DNA from: Sulfurospirillum tamanense
GTDB taxonomy: Bacteria; Campylobacterota; Campylobacteria; Campylobacterales; Campylobacteraceae
Reading direction: 5' to 3'
Assembly (NCBI RefSeq): GCF_016937535.1
Contig: NZ_JAFHKK010000020.1
Span: 1 to 46,766 of the forward strand
Length of the DNA: 46,766 bases
A program made the translations under genes and the position numbers. Of this stretch, positions 1 to 8,577 are shown piece after piece. How positions within the stretch are numbered: position 1 is the first letter of the stretch; every line of letters starts with the position of its first letter. The notes beneath the pieces are model-generated. The model searched no databases and had not been told where the DNA came from. It worked only from the letters and a program-made list of their open reading frames with translations.

Positions 1-662
1 CTCCCCAATTCCAGCGCGCATTAACTTTACGCTCTCAAGGATATTGTTACGAATCAACATTCCTAACGCCACACAAGCAACTGCAACACCCAAAAACAAC
101 AACAACATCGTTAGCACGGCTTTATCTTTTTCTGCTATGGCAATCTGTGCTTCTTCGTTTGCTTTTTCTTGATTGTACCGCATATGGGCATCTAGCGCTC
201 TTGTAAAAGCAAGTAGAACCGGTCTGTTTTCGTTGAGAAGATTTTCCGCTACACTTTTTTGCCCCGAAGCCGAAAGTGCCATAACGCGCTCTATTACCTC
301 AGTAGCGTTTTTAAAGGCTACTGAGTTTTTTACCAAATGTTCCTTGTCTTTATCACTACTGAGCATCGCCTCGTAGGCTTTTAGGTTTGTAGTTATACGC
401 CCTTTGACGGTTTCGATGGCTTTTTTTGCCCCTTCTTTTTTCTCCGCCTCCTCAAAAGAGATGTGCTCCCACAAGTTAAGACGTAGGCGGTAACCATCTT
501 GAAGTGTATCAACCAGTAACATAATACTAGGAATGGAATTAACATTTGCGTAATTGGTTTGGTGATACACCTGTTCCAATTTTACATAACTGATGCCAAA
601 AATGGCGCCAAGGCCAAGAACAGTCATGCCAATCATGGCAAGTAGTTGTTTTGAGAGGTTCA
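1..662 (-). CDS. Methyl-accepting chemotaxis protein, N-terminal part (runs off left edge)
   Basis: The frame is open from an ATG at 662 to the window edge, giving 220 codons. It starts with a short cytoplasmic stretch and a membrane segment (about residues 7-27). A mostly helical periplasmic region of some 155 residues follows, of the four-helix-bundle (4HB_MCP) kind. A second membrane segment lies at about 183-203, and the frame then enters what should be a HAMP linker (LIRNNILESVKLMRAG). Such receptors pass ligand binding to CheA/CheW; the signalling domain is outside the window, so the class rests on architecture only. An AAAGG ribosome site precedes the ATG. The upstream region 663-800 carries a sigma-54-like element and a palindrome resembling those before arrC, which suggests shared control. 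The ligand is unknown. Confidence 0.85.
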
Positions 663-707
663 TGGAAAACCCTTTCGTTGAAATGAAGTTTAAAAACTTC
701 TAAGGGT

Positions 708-731
708 ATTATAGGCAAAAATTGTTGCATT
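708..731 (-). promoter_or_regulatory. Candidate promoter of the left-edge chemoreceptor
   Basis: Read on the minus strand, this stretch contains TTTTTGCCTATA, identical to the -12 region of the arrC promoter. TGCAAC lies at the -24 position, where arrC has TGGAAC. It overlaps a perfect TATAAT (713-708), so either a sigma-54 or a sigma-70 reading is possible. The -24 GG is replaced by GC, which weakens the sigma-54 reading. Confidence 0.45.
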
Positions 732-764
732 TATGTGGCAAATTAATCGTTGAAAATAGTTATC

Positions 765-786
765 AAATCCCTAGGTTCAGAGATTT
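765..786. promoter_or_regulatory. Imperfect 22-bp palindrome, similar to the arrC upstream site
   Basis: The site begins AAATCCCTA and ends AGATTT. It matches the perfect palindrome at 11135-11156 in 18 of 22 positions and lies about 60 bp upstream of the -12 element of the chemoreceptor promoter. It could be a binding site for the same regulator. It is also in the right place to be a weak stem downstream of bioD, which cannot be excluded. Confidence 0.4.
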
Positions 787-800
787 TAATGTAAATTTAA

Positions 801-1442
801 TTACATTTTGGAAAGCGTTGTGAAGTGCGTTTGAGGAAAATAGGTGTTAAGGTAATGTTGAAGGTATGCCTTGGTGTTATTTGCAACTTCATCATCTTCG
901 CCCGAGCATACTTCATTAAAAACCAAAGTGTGTAATTTTAACCCACGACTGCGCAACGCTTCCAAGCTCAACAACGTGTGATTAATACTCCCAAGGCGCC
1001 CTGAGGTCACCAAGATGACCTCATACCCTCGTTGGGCGATGAAATCTATCTGCAAAAAAGTCGGCGTTAAAGGCACCATCAACCCGCCCGCACCTTCAAG
1101 CAACAACCGCTCGCAACGCAACGCAAGCTGTGCCGTCGCCGCGTCGATGGCCTCCACATCCACCTCCTTGCCCTCTTGTTGCGCCGCAAAATGGGGCGAA
1201 GCAGGGTAGGCAAACACTTGGGGCAACCGCAACGCCGCCTCTTCGCCACTAGGCAAAGGCGTTCCCATGAGCGCGCAATGGGTCGCAATATCCCCAAGCC
1301 CCTCTTCCACCCCCGTTTGCACAGGTTTTTGTGTCAAGGTCACGATGCCCTCATCATTCCACAACCGCGCCAAATAGCCCGTCGCATAGGTCTTTCCGAT
1401 GTCCGTGTCAATCCCGCTCACAAAAAATACACGCGCACTCAT
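801..1442 (-). CDS. bioD: Dethiobiotin synthetase
   Basis: The 213-residue protein carries the P-loop GIDTDIGKT at residues 10-18 near the N-terminus and the family's nucleotide-binding features (EGAGGLMVPL). Its length is normal for BioD. The enzyme is cytoplasmic and uses ATP and CO2 to close the ureido ring of 7,8-diaminopelargonate, giving dethiobiotin, the penultimate step of biotin synthesis. It is the last gene of a minus-strand run bioA-F-G-C-D. A 63-bp gap separates it from bioC and contains a perfect TTACATGTAA whose last bases merge with the AAAGGA ribosome site. The start is supported by that site nine bases before ATG. Confidence 0.95.
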   Translation of the reverse strand: MSARVFFVSGIDTDIGKTYATGYLARLWNDEGIVTLTQKPVQTGVEEGLGDIATHCALMGTPLPSGEEAALRLPQVFAYPASPHFAAQQEGKEVDVEAIDAATAQLALRCERLLLEGAGGLMVPLTPTFLQIDFIAQRGYEVILVTSGRLGSINHTLLSLEALRSRGLKLHTLVFNEVCSGEDDEVANNTKAYLQHYLNTYFPQTHFTTLSKM

Positions 1443-1451
1443 GAACTTCCT

Positions 1452-1461
1452 TTACATGTAA
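1452..1461. repeat. TTACATGTAA palindrome, intergenic bioC-bioD
   Basis: Perfect copy. On the minus strand it runs straight into the bioD ribosome binding site (TTACATGTAAAGGA). Confidence 0.9.
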
Positions 1462-1505
1462 GGGTAAGGCAAAACGCCTCAAAATAAAAAGAGGGTCGAG
1501 AGACT

Positions 1506-2246
1506 TTATCTCGAACGTGTCGGCTTTCTCCGTGCGATGACATACACCGGATGGTACGTCAAGGGCACTTTTCCTTTGTCTTCAAACGCCTCAACATACG
1601 CCGTGCAAAACGCCCCAAGTGCCTCTTTACCCCAACGCACACGCGCTACGCCGCCCACGCCCGTAGCTTTGATGTGGCGCAACACGTCTAAGGGCGTGTC
1701 AAACCACAAGGTGAGCCGTTCTTCTTCGCACACGAGTACTTCAAAGTCTTCGGGCACCATCCTCGCCCACGCTTTTTTAGTGGGATACGAAAGCCCCACC
1801 CCCGAAACCGCTTTGATTTCGCGCATGTTACCTTCTCCAAAAGCGCAAAAAGCTATCCACGTCAGTTCAGGCTCCGCCATGCGCGCCAAAAAGTCCCCAG
1901 GTGCTTCAAACCACTGCAAAGCTGAACACGACACGAGGGCGTCATAGGAGGGTTCAAAAGCCAAACGTTCCGCGTCCCCCGCCTTAAACTGGGTGCGCGC
2001 GTCGCACAAGGAGGCTACTTTTTCTTCCACGGAAGGGCAAATGTCATTGAGTGTCAACGCGCTTGGGGAAAACATCTCTTGAAACGGGCGCGAAAACAGC
2101 CCCGTTCCACACCCCACTTCTAGCACGCGCACGCCTTTGGGAAATCCCTTTACATGTAAGCGTTCAAGAAAACGCTCTGCGATGGCCTCTTGGGCTTTTG
2201 CGGCACCCTCGTAAGAGGTGGTCGCCTTGGCAAAACGCTGGGTCAT
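1506..2246 (-). CDS. bioC: Malonyl-ACP O-methyltransferase
   Basis: A class I SAM-dependent methyltransferase of 246 residues; motif I is VLEVGCGTGLF (41-51). BioC methylates the free carboxyl of malonyl-ACP so that the fatty-acid machinery can extend it to pimeloyl-ACP methyl ester. The frame is open further upstream, inside bioG, but the ATG at 2246 is preferred: it lies seven bases after the bioG stop, and translation from it begins MTQRFAKATTSYEG, a typical BioC N-terminus. The coding sequence contains a perfect TTACATGTAA at 2150-2159, read as Leu-His-Val-Lys. Pairing with bioG is the usual arrangement for this pathway branch. Confidence 0.92.
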   Translation of the reverse strand: MTQRFAKATTSYEGAAKAQEAIAERFLERLHVKGFPKGVRVLEVGCGTGLFSRPFQEMFSPSALTLNDICPSVEEKVASLCDARTQFKAGDAERLAFEPSYDALVSCSALQWFEAPGDFLARMAEPELTWIAFCAFGEGNMREIKAVSGVGLSYPTKKAWARMVPEDFEVLVCEEERLTLWFDTPLDVLRHIKATGVGGVARVRWGKEALGAFCTAYVEAFEDKGKVPLTYHPVYVIARRKPTRSR

Positions 2247-2253
2247 GAGGTCT

Positions 2254-2886
2254 TTAAGCGCGCGCAAGCAAATCCTCCAAGACAGTTTTGTCGTAATGGC
2301 TCGCGTCCACGTCATAAACCTTGGCCAACCCTTCCCATCCTGCGCGTTGGTTTTGCGGGGTAAAAATGCGGTCTTTTCGCCCCACCATCGCCTCATCCCA
2401 CGGACAAGGTACGCACTCTTGCGCCCCTATCCACGCTAACTCTTCGCGCAAACTCTCCAAGGAACGCTTTGGTGCGTGTGCCTTAAACTTTTCGTACCCA
2501 TTCCCGCACATGCGACGGGTAAATTTCTCTAACGTGATTTCATTTAGCCCTGCTAAGGTTCCCTCAAAGACGGCACTCGCGATGCCTTTGGCATCATCCA
2601 CAGGGGTAGGCGTGCCATTAAAGGCTAGGGAACGCACCACACGCGGGTCATCCAACACACCACACGCGCACGCCGCCCACACACCCATCGACCACCCCAC
2701 CACGCCGATGCTCTCATAGGGTGTTAACAAGGCTTCATCAAATGCCACACTGCGGTAATCAAAACACACCAGCAGGTCTTTTCCCAAGGGGTTAAAGGCT
2801 TCAAAAGGGCGCTCATCCATCCCCCATCCCGCAAAAAAGACCGCCACATGGCTCCCTTGTCCTTTGGCTAAAAACCGCGTTTGCAT
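2254..2886 (-). CDS. bioG: Pimeloyl-ACP methyl ester esterase, BioG type
   Basis: A small alpha/beta hydrolase (210 residues) with an early GWGMDERPF motif and a nucleophile elbow GWSMG (Ser66). A C-terminal VDASHYD segment supplies the presumed catalytic His (about 197). It belongs to the BioG (DUF452) family rather than BioH. It removes the methyl group from pimeloyl-ACP methyl ester, ending the disguised fatty-acid cycle begun by BioC. Its ATG overlaps the bioF stop by one base (TGATG), so the two are translationally coupled. Assignment rests on motifs and on the bioF-G-C order. Confidence 0.9.
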   Translation of the reverse strand: MQTRFLAKGQGSHVAVFFAGWGMDERPFEAFNPLGKDLLVCFDYRSVAFDEALLTPYESIGVVGWSMGVWAACACGVLDDPRVVRSLAFNGTPTPVDDAKGIASAVFEGTLAGLNEITLEKFTRRMCGNGYEKFKAHAPKRSLESLREELAWIGAQECVPCPWDEAMVGRKDRIFTPQNQRAGWEGLAKVYDVDASHYDKTVLEDLLARA

Positions 2887-4001
2887 CAGAGCACGTCCAA
2901 GATTGCGCGAATGTCCGCTTCTTGCACTAATGAAGTCAAGGAAAAACGGATACGCGACGTGCCCTTGGGCACCGTGGGCGGACGAATGGGCAAGGCGTAA
3001 AACCCAAGGGCTTGCAAGGCGCGCGCTTTTTTGAGGGTCGGAGCATTCTCCCCTACCATGAGCGGGATGATATGACTCGAAGAAGGATGCGCGTACCCTT
3101 TTTGCACAAGCCCTTCACGAAGCAGTGTGCTTACCTTCGCCAACTGGGCGCGCGCATTCTCAAATCCGCTTAGACGTTCCAACACAAACGTACTCCACAG
3201 CAAGTTGATAGGTGGCAAAGCGGTCGTAAAGATGAGGGTGCGCATGTGGTTGACTAAAAACTCCCGCATGAGCGCCGAACACGCGATGTACCCGCCCACC
3301 GAAGCCAACGCCTTGCCAAAGGTTCCTGCCAAGATGTCAATCTCCCCCATGCACCCGCACCCTTGCACACACCCTAGCCCACTCTCGCCGCGCACGCCCA
3401 CGCCATGGGCTTCATCTACGTACAACACCATCTTTTCGTAGCGGTGTTTTAGGGCCACCAACCCTTTCAAATCCGCCTCGTCTCCGTCCATGCTAAAGAT
3501 GCTCTCCGTCACCACAATGATGTGCTCATAGGCCTCATGATGGGTGCGCAACAAGGTTTCGAGGTGATTTAAGTCGTTGTGGGCGTAACGCAAAAATTTG
3601 CCCTTAGAGAGGCGAATACCATCTATCAAGCTCGCATGGACCAGTTTGTCCGCAAGGATGAGGGTTTTGTCGGTACAAAGAGCGGGCAAAATACCCACGT
3701 TCATGTGGTACCCACTGTTAAAGACCAAGGCGCTTTGGGTGCCAAAAAGGCGCGCTAGCGTGGTTTCAAGCACTTCATACGCCGCCACATTACCCGTTAA
3801 AAGGCGCGAAGAAGAGGCCGAAAAAAGCGGCGGTTTGTCTTCTAGGGTACGTAAAAATTCCTGTTGCAAAGGGATGTTGCTAGCTAGGCCCAAGTAATCA
3901 TTAGAAGCCAGATTCAGCCCCTGTGCTTTGTGTACATGTAAGGTGCGTTTGCCGCCACTTAGCTCCAGCGCGTCAAGACGCTCTTGCAAAAATCTTTCCA
4001 T
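2886..4001 (-). CDS. bioF: 8-amino-7-oxononanoate synthase
   Basis: A PLP-dependent alpha-oxoamine synthase of 371 residues. It condenses pimeloyl-ACP with L-alanine, releasing CO2. Visible landmarks are LNLASNDYLGLA near the N-terminus, VDEAHGVGVRG at about 195-205 and the PLP lysine in GTFGKALAS (Lys230). The open frame extends about 49 codons upstream into bioA, but those residues look nothing like the family. The ATG at 4001, two bases after the bioA stop, gives a normal-length protein. A one-mismatch copy of the palindrome (3932-3941) encodes Leu-His-Val-His. Confidence 0.95.
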   Translation of the reverse strand: MERFLQERLDALELSGGKRTLHVHKAQGLNLASNDYLGLASNIPLQQEFLRTLEDKPPLFSASSSRLLTGNVAAYEVLETTLARLFGTQSALVFNSGYHMNVGILPALCTDKTLILADKLVHASLIDGIRLSKGKFLRYAHNDLNHLETLLRTHHEAYEHIIVVTESIFSMDGDEADLKGLVALKHRYEKMVLYVDEAHGVGVRGESGLGCVQGCGCMGEIDILAGTFGKALASVGGYIACSALMREFLVNHMRTLIFTTALPPINLLWSTFVLERLSGFENARAQLAKVSTLLREGLVQKGYAHPSSSHIIPLMVGENAPTLKKARALQALGFYALPIRPPTVPKGTSRIRFSLTSLVQEADIRAILDVL

Positions 4002-4003
4002 GC

Positions 4004-5311
4004 CTATTCCCCCAAGAAACGCACTACACGCGCGATGGCGTTGGCAAGGTGGAGGAGTTCGTGTTTTTTCATAATAAAAGGCGGCATCACGTATATGAGC
4101 TTTCCAAAAGGCCGTACCCAAACGCCCTCTTTTAAAAACCGCGCGCACGTCTTTTCCACGTCCACGTTCGCATGCAGTTCCACCACACCAATCGCTCCAA
4201 GCACCCGCACATCGGCCACATGAGGCAACGCACTAAGAGGGGAAAGATGCTTGCGCAGTACCGCCTCAATGCCCTGCACCCGCTTGGCCCATGGGCTCTC
4301 CACCAAGAGTTTCACCGACGCAGCGGCCACCGCGCACGCAAGCGGATTGGCCATAAACGTAGGGCCGTGCATGAATACGCCTGGGGGTTTGCTTGAAATG
4401 CCCTCGGCCACCTTTGCGGTTGAGAGCACCGCGGCGAGGGTCATGTACCCGCCCGTCAAGGCTTTGCCAATGCACATAATGTCGGGTTCTACTTGCGCGT
4501 GTTCACAGGCAAATAGCCTGCCCGTGCGCCCAAATCCTGTAGCAATCTCATCAAAAATGAGCAACACCTCATACGCCTCGCACAAGGCTTTGGCGCGTTT
4601 GAGGTAGGTGGGGTGGTAAAAGCGCATCCCGCCCGCCCCTTGGACGATGGGCTCTAAAATAAACGCGGCAATCTCGCGGTGGTGGGCTTTTAAAAAGGTT
4701 TCAAGCTCATGGGCGTCTTCTTCAAACCACGCGCCCCCAAACACCGACTGGGGTGCCGGAGCAAACAAGCGTTTTGGAAGTGCGGGGCCAAAGATGCGGT
4801 GCATTCCTGTTTCGGGGTCACTCACCGACATGGTGTTCCACGTGTCACCGTGGTAGCCTTGGCGCAGGGTAAGAAAGTTGTTCTTGTGAGGGCGGTCTTT
4901 GGCAAACCAATACTGCACCGCCATTTTAAGCGCTACTTCCACCGCCACCGAACCCGAATCCGCGTAAAAAATCTTCTCCAACGAAGGCGGCGTGATGGCA
5001 AGGAGCACTTTGCCTAGTTCAATAGCAGGCCCGTGGGTCAACCCCCCAAACATCACATGCGCCATGAAAGAGAGCTGGGTTTTGATAGCGCGGTTAAGCA
5101 CAGGATGGTTGTACCCATGAATAGCACACCACCACGAGGCCATCCCATCAATGACGCGGGTGTCATCTTCCAAAACCAAAGAACACCCCTTTGCGCCTTT
5201 AACAAACGTAGCAGGAAGAGGCTTGACCATGGACGTGTACGGGTGCCACAAATGGGCCTTGTCAAAGGCCAAATCGGCTGAAATTTCGGGAGTTTTGGCT
5301 AGGCTTTTCAT
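4004..5311 (-). CDS. bioA: Adenosylmethionine-8-amino-7-oxononanoate aminotransferase
   Basis: A class III PLP aminotransferase of 435 residues that converts 8-amino-7-oxononanoate to 7,8-diaminopelargonate with SAM as amino donor. The N-terminal HLWHPYTSM and [16 protein letters not shown] are hallmarks of Bio[15 protein letters not shown] (Asp254) and the PLP lysine in [12 protein letters not shown] (Lys283) are present. It is the first gene of the operon. The ATG at 5311 was chosen over an in-frame TTG six bases upstream. No strong ribosome site is visible, and no convincing BirA operator was found in 5312-5409. Confidence 0.95.
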   Translation of the reverse strand: MKSLAKTPEISADLAFDKAHLWHPYTSMVKPLPATFVKGAKGCSLVLEDDTRVIDGMASWWCAIHGYNHPVLNRAIKTQLSFMAHVMFGGLTHGPAIELGKVLLAITPPSLEKIFYADSGSVAVEVALKMAVQYWFAKDRPHKNNFLTLRQGYHGDTWNTMSVSDPETGMHRIFGPALPKRLFAPAPQSVFGGAWFEEDAHELETFLKAHHREIAAFILEPIVQGAGGMRFYHPTYLKRAKALCEAYEVLLIFDEIATGFGRTGRLFACEHAQVEPDIMCIGKALTGGYMTLAAVLSTAKVAEGISSKPPGVFMHGPTFMANPLACAVAAASVKLLVESPWAKRVQGIEAVLRKHLSPLSALPHVADVRVLGAIGVVELHANVDVEKTCARFLKEGVWVRPFGKLIYVMPPFIMKKHELLHLANAIARVVRFLGE

Positions 5312-5396
5312 GGGCAAAAGTGTAACTAAAGCGGTGTTAAAATGAGGTTAATACAACGCCTTCTCTGTGCCCAAACAGGACCGACCCAAAGAGGCG

Positions 5397-5406
5397 TTAC
5401 ATGTAA
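5397..5406. repeat. TTACATGTAA palindrome between the rhodanese gene and bioA
   Basis: Perfect copy, four bases beyond the stop codon of the rhodanese gene. The rest of 5312-5409 (98 bp) shows no clear terminator or promoter. Confidence 0.9.
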
Positions 5407-5409
5407 GGC

Positions 5410-5856
5410 TTACTTACGGCTTTGTCTGTACGCTTCTAAAAACTCTTTGGCGTTTTCTCCACGTAAAAAATCAGCGGTTTTTAAAAGCCCGTCGCTGAGG
5501 TATTTTGCATTGTATCCATTAAGGGTTAAAACCATATTGGACCTGTCGTTGTGGGGACAAGCAGTAACGATTAGCTTCTCTTTAGGGAGTTCGTGCATGC
5601 GCTTTGGCAAATCGTTTAGCGGAATGTTAACAGACCCCTTAATATGCCACGCTTCGTACTCATCAGGAAAACGAATGTCCACCAAAACCGCGTCGTTTTC
5701 TTCTAACGCAACCAACATCTCTACGGTTCTTATTTTCATGTTGCTACGCTCTTCGTAGTCAAAATGCTCAAGGTATGTTTCAAAGTCTACCGTTGTTGTC
5801 TCTTTAGCAAACAAAGCCCCAAAAGCCAACACCAATGCCACTATTATATTTTTCAT
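5410..5856 (-). CDS. Exported single-domain rhodanese-like protein
   Basis: A 148-residue protein with a signal peptide (about residues 1-17, ending ALFA-KE) and one rhodanese domain: DAVLVDIRFPDEYEAWHI followed by the active-site loop ACPHNDRSN with Cys100. Rhodaneses carry persulfide sulfur on this Cys, and a periplasmic copy could handle sulfane sulfur or bind thiophilic oxyanions. It lies 44 bp downstream of the saccharopine-dehydrogenase-like gene and after the three regulatory genes of the arr region, so it may be transcribed with them. Its own AAGGAG site sits before the ATG. The catalytic residue is visible; the substrate is not known. Confidence 0.85.
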   Translation of the reverse strand: MKNIIVALVLAFGALFAKETTTVDFETYLEHFDYEERSNMKIRTVEMLVALEENDAVLVDIRFPDEYEAWHIKGSVNIPLNDLPKRMHELPKEKLIVTACPHNDRSNMVLTLNGYNAKYLSDGLLKTADFLRGENAKEFLEAYRQSRK

Positions 5857-5885
5857 TATAATGTCTCCTTATGCGATAAAATCCT

Positions 5886-5895
5886 TTACATGTAA
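5886..5895. repeat. TTACATGTAA palindrome upstream of the rhodanese gene
   Basis: Perfect copy, 30 bp upstream of the rhodanese ATG and just after the stop of the preceding gene. Confidence 0.9.
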
Positions 5896-5900
5896 GCCCT

Positions 5901-7220
5901 CTACGAGGTGATGGCATGAAAAAGATTAAGTTTATAACTACCAAGTTCTCGCTTTATAACGTCACACAAAGCGGGTCCAAAAAGCTGTGGCAGGGCTTCA
6001 GTTACCAACACCCCTTTTAAGGGGTGGGTTTGGGCGTACATTAACCCATGAAACAACAACACCGCTGCGCCAATACCCGTAGGATACGAGATGTACGTCG
6101 CTCCTGAAAACGGAGTCTTAACAAGGCTTGTTACTTCCGAAAAGCTCACGCCTACTGACTCAGAAGAGGTTACTTTTTTGGGATTATTAGGGTAACGCAC
6201 CTCCAAGGTCAAATCAGCCACGGCACAAAACTGCGCATGTTTAATAGTGCCATTATGAATGTACTCTTCAATGGCTTCAGGGGATTTCATCTTGGGAATG
6301 ACCTCTTTAATGATAGAACTAAGAGAAATTTCCGAATCCTTATAGCCGTAACAGTAGCGATTAGAGAGCAAGTTAAGCTGGTAGAGGTTTTTCATTAGCT
6401 CAACCTCATTGCCTCCCACATGTATGCGGATTTCAGGCACCTCAGGAAAGCTTTGCTTGAGAGAAATCACCTCTTCTTGAAACACGGGATACACCTCCAC
6501 GCTGTTTTGAAAATAGGGAAAAGCGTAAGTTTTGGATTCAGAAAAGGGTGCAAGGGTTTCAAGCGCGTGGTTTTTAAAATAAGCAGGTTTAAAAGAAATC
6601 TCTTCAATGGCCACATGGGGCGCCCACGAAAAGACCAACTCTTTAGAGCAGATCTCTTCGAGCAGTGCAAGGGTAATTTTTTTGACCCGCGTTTTGTAGG
6701 GAAAGTTATGAAAATGAGCAATGCGCTCCCCAATGAGAAAATTGCTCACACCAGGTGAAATGCCCAGATTTATAAGTCCAAAAAGTCCCTTAGTCTCAAA
6801 GGCCTCAGCATGGTCTTGCTGGGTAAAGCGTTGGGTTTTTAGCAACGTTTTGGTGTAAATATCACTAGCCAAATCCGCATAATGAGCCCCAAAAACAAGG
6901 GAAAGCTCCATGATAGGAAGATTAAAAGAGGGCACTGAAGCATTGATAAGCACATCGCAGTTTTTAAAGGTTTTAGCGTAGGCATCGGGGTTTTTAAACA
7001 CACCCTCAAAATCCTCTACCTCCACAAACGTGCTACATTCCAAAAGCTCAGGGTTCCTAAAAAAAAGCGCCTCCGCCCGCTCTTTTGAGCGCACCACAAA
7101 GACAAAAGAAGGCGTCCCAAGAGCATTTTTGTGACACAGTTCAAACAAGGCACGCGCCATGACCACGCCCACTGCACCTACCCCAAAAAAGGCGATGTTC
7201 ATGCTTTGTTTACTCTTCAT
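5901..7220 (-). CDS. Saccharopine-dehydrogenase-like NAD(P)-binding protein
   Basis: A 439-residue protein with an N-terminal Rossmann motif (NIAFFGVGAVGVVMA) followed by a long catalytic/dimer domain of saccharopine-reductase type (INLGISPGVSNFLIGE). Members of this superfamily oxidise or reduce C-N bonds of amino-acid adducts; the substrate here cannot be read from sequence. The ATG at 7220 overlaps the end of the upstream regulator gene by 11 bases and has an AGGA site seven bases before it. A second ATG at 7202 is also possible. It is a distant relative of the carboxynorspermidine dehydrogenase at 41728-42942, but the sequences differ clearly. Its place after a sensor/kinase/regulator set is unexplained. 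Confidence 0.75.
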   Translation of the reverse strand: MKSKQSMNIAFFGVGAVGVVMARALFELCHKNALGTPSFVFVVRSKERAEALFFRNPELLECSTFVEVEDFEGVFKNPDAYAKTFKNCDVLINASVPSFNLPIMELSLVFGAHYADLASDIYTKTLLKTQRFTQQDHAEAFETKGLFGLINLGISPGVSNFLIGERIAHFHNFPYKTRVKKITLALLEEICSKELVFSWAPHVAIEEISFKPAYFKNHALETLAPFSESKTYAFPYFQNSVEVYPVFQEEVISLKQSFPEVPEIRIHVGGNEVELMKNLYQLNLLSNRYCYGYKDSEISLSSIIKEVIPKMKSPEAIEEYIHNGTIKHAQFCAVADLTLEVRYPNNPKKVTSSESVGVSFSEVTSLVKTPFSGATYISYPTGIGAAVLLFHGLMYAQTHPLKGVLVTEALPQLFGPALCDVIKRELGSYKLNLFHAITS

Positions 7221-8577
7221 TGTAAAGTCCTGCTTCTTTGAGGCGCTTGCGCAAGGTAAGCCGCGCCACACCCAAGGCTTCGGCCAACTTAGAGAGATTA
7301 GGAGTTGCCTCGTAGGCAACTTTAAGCCAAATTTGATTTAAAGCCCTATCGATTTCTCCATAAGCAATCCCTTGGTCCAATCCTTGGCGTAACGCCACTT
7401 CAAGCTGTTGTGTCCAGTCTTCCACCATGCTCTCTTTTTGCGCAAAATCTTTAACTTTGAGCATCCCTTTTTGGCGGTTCAAGCACGCCCCAAAGACAGC
7501 ATTGCGAAGCTCGCGAATGTTGCCGCTCCACACACGGCGCTGTAGAGTTTCAAGGGTTTCAGCGCTTATGCCCGCTATCTCTACATGTAAGCTTTCGTTA
7601 GCCTTGGCAATAAAATGCGACACCAAAATAGGAATGTCTTGCGCACGCTCTTTTAAAGAGGGTACTTCGATGCTAAGCATCGCCAAGCGAAAGTACAAAT
7701 CCTCCCGAAATACCTTAGCCTCTATTTTTTCACGCAAATCAATGTTTGTGGCACTCACAATGCGCCCTGAAAAGACTTTATCTTCCTTTCCCCCCATACG
7801 ACGAAATTGGCGTGTCTCTAAAAAACGCAGTAATTTCCCCTGCGCCAAAGGCTCTAACTCCCCAATCTCATCCAAAAAAAGCGTCCCCTCGCCCACTTGC
7901 TCCGCGTAGCCTACGTGCTGGGTTTCTGCGCTGGTAAACGATCCTTTTTCATGCCCAAACAGCTGGCTTTCAAAAAGTTCCAGTGGAATGGCCGCGCAGT
8001 TAAGGGCTACAAAAGGATGTTTTGCCCGTGAAGAATTTTGGTGGATAAGTCCTGCAATGAGCTCTTTGCCTGTCCCTGTTTGCCCGTGGACGAGCACACT
8101 TAGATCATTGTTGGCCGCCAAGCCAATGCGCCGATAAATCTCTTTCATGGTCTCATAGGAACCTATGAAACTTTCTCCGTCGCGCTCGTGCACAGGAGAG
8201 GCTTCTTCTTTGGCGTGCTCTTCATAAGGCGCCACAAGCTCCATGAGTGCCTCTTCGTCAAAGGGTTTTTTTAAGATGTTTTGCACCCCGAGCTTAGACG
8301 CTTCGATCATGTTTTGCGCGGTGGTATACGCGGTCATCAAAATGATAGGCATTTGGGAAGTTTTTTTAAGCTCACGAATAATGTCGATGCCACTAAGCTC
8401 CACCCCCAACTGCACATCCACAATCAGTAGTTCAATCCCCTGTGAGCTCAGGGTTTCGCACAACTCTGCTTCGGTACCATCAAAGGCAATGGATTCGTGC
8501 CCGTGGCGTTTTAAAATCTTTGCAACCGAATACCGAATATCAGGCTGGTCATCAATCACTGCTATGCGCACGTGCAC
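7210..8577 (-). CDS. Sigma-54-dependent response regulator, probable arr activator (ArrR-like)
   Basis: A 455-residue NtrC-type regulator. Receiver domain 1-120 has phosphoacceptor Asp54 (LLIVDVQL). The AAA+ domain (about 137-370) has Walker A GQTGTGKE (165-172) and Walker B GTLFLDEIGE. The C-terminus carries a Fis-type helix-turn-helix (LSKLAEALGVARLTLRKRLKEAGL). The loop that contacts sigma-54, normally GAFTGA, reads GSFTSA (212-217): the Phe and Thr are kept, two positions are altered. It overlaps the kinase gene by 16 bases. The divergent arrC gene has a GG-N10-GC promoter, so the obvious target is arrCAB. The specific role is inference from context and from known Aio/Arr systems. Confidence 0.85.
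   Translation of the reverse strand: MHVRIAVIDDQPDIRYSVAKILKRHGHESIAFDGTEAELCETLSSQGIELLIVDVQLGVELSGIDIIRELKKTSQMPIILMTAYTTAQNMIEASKLGVQNILKKPFDEEALMELVAPYEEHAKEEASPVHERDGESFIGSYETMKEIYRRIGLAANNDLSVLVHGQTGTGKELIAGLIHQNSSRAKHPFVALNCAAIPLELFESQLFGHEKGSFTSAETQHVGYAEQVGEGTLFLDEIGELEPLAQGKLLRFLETRQFRRMGGKEDKVFSGRIVSATNIDLREKIEAKVFREDLYFRLAMLSIEVPSLKERAQDIPILVSHFIAKANESLHVEIAGISAETLETLQRRVWSGNIRELRNAVFGACLNRQKGMLKVKDFAQKESMVEDWTQQLEVALRQGLDQGIAYGEIDRALNQIWLKVAYEATPNLSKLAEALGVARLTLRKRLKEAGLYNEE

Noticed and set aside
788-807. AATGTAA/TTACATT inverted repeat at the bioD stop codon
   Set aside because: The stem is only seven A/T-rich pairs without a T-run, too weak to call a terminator.
2247-2396. 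N-terminal extension of BioC by 50 residues
   Set aside because: It would lie inside bioG, has no likeness to the family, and the ATG at 2246 directly follows the bioG stop.
5312-5409. Possible BirA operator before bioA
   Set aside because: Only a loose TTGTATTAACC half-site is seen, without a matching second half at the right spacing.
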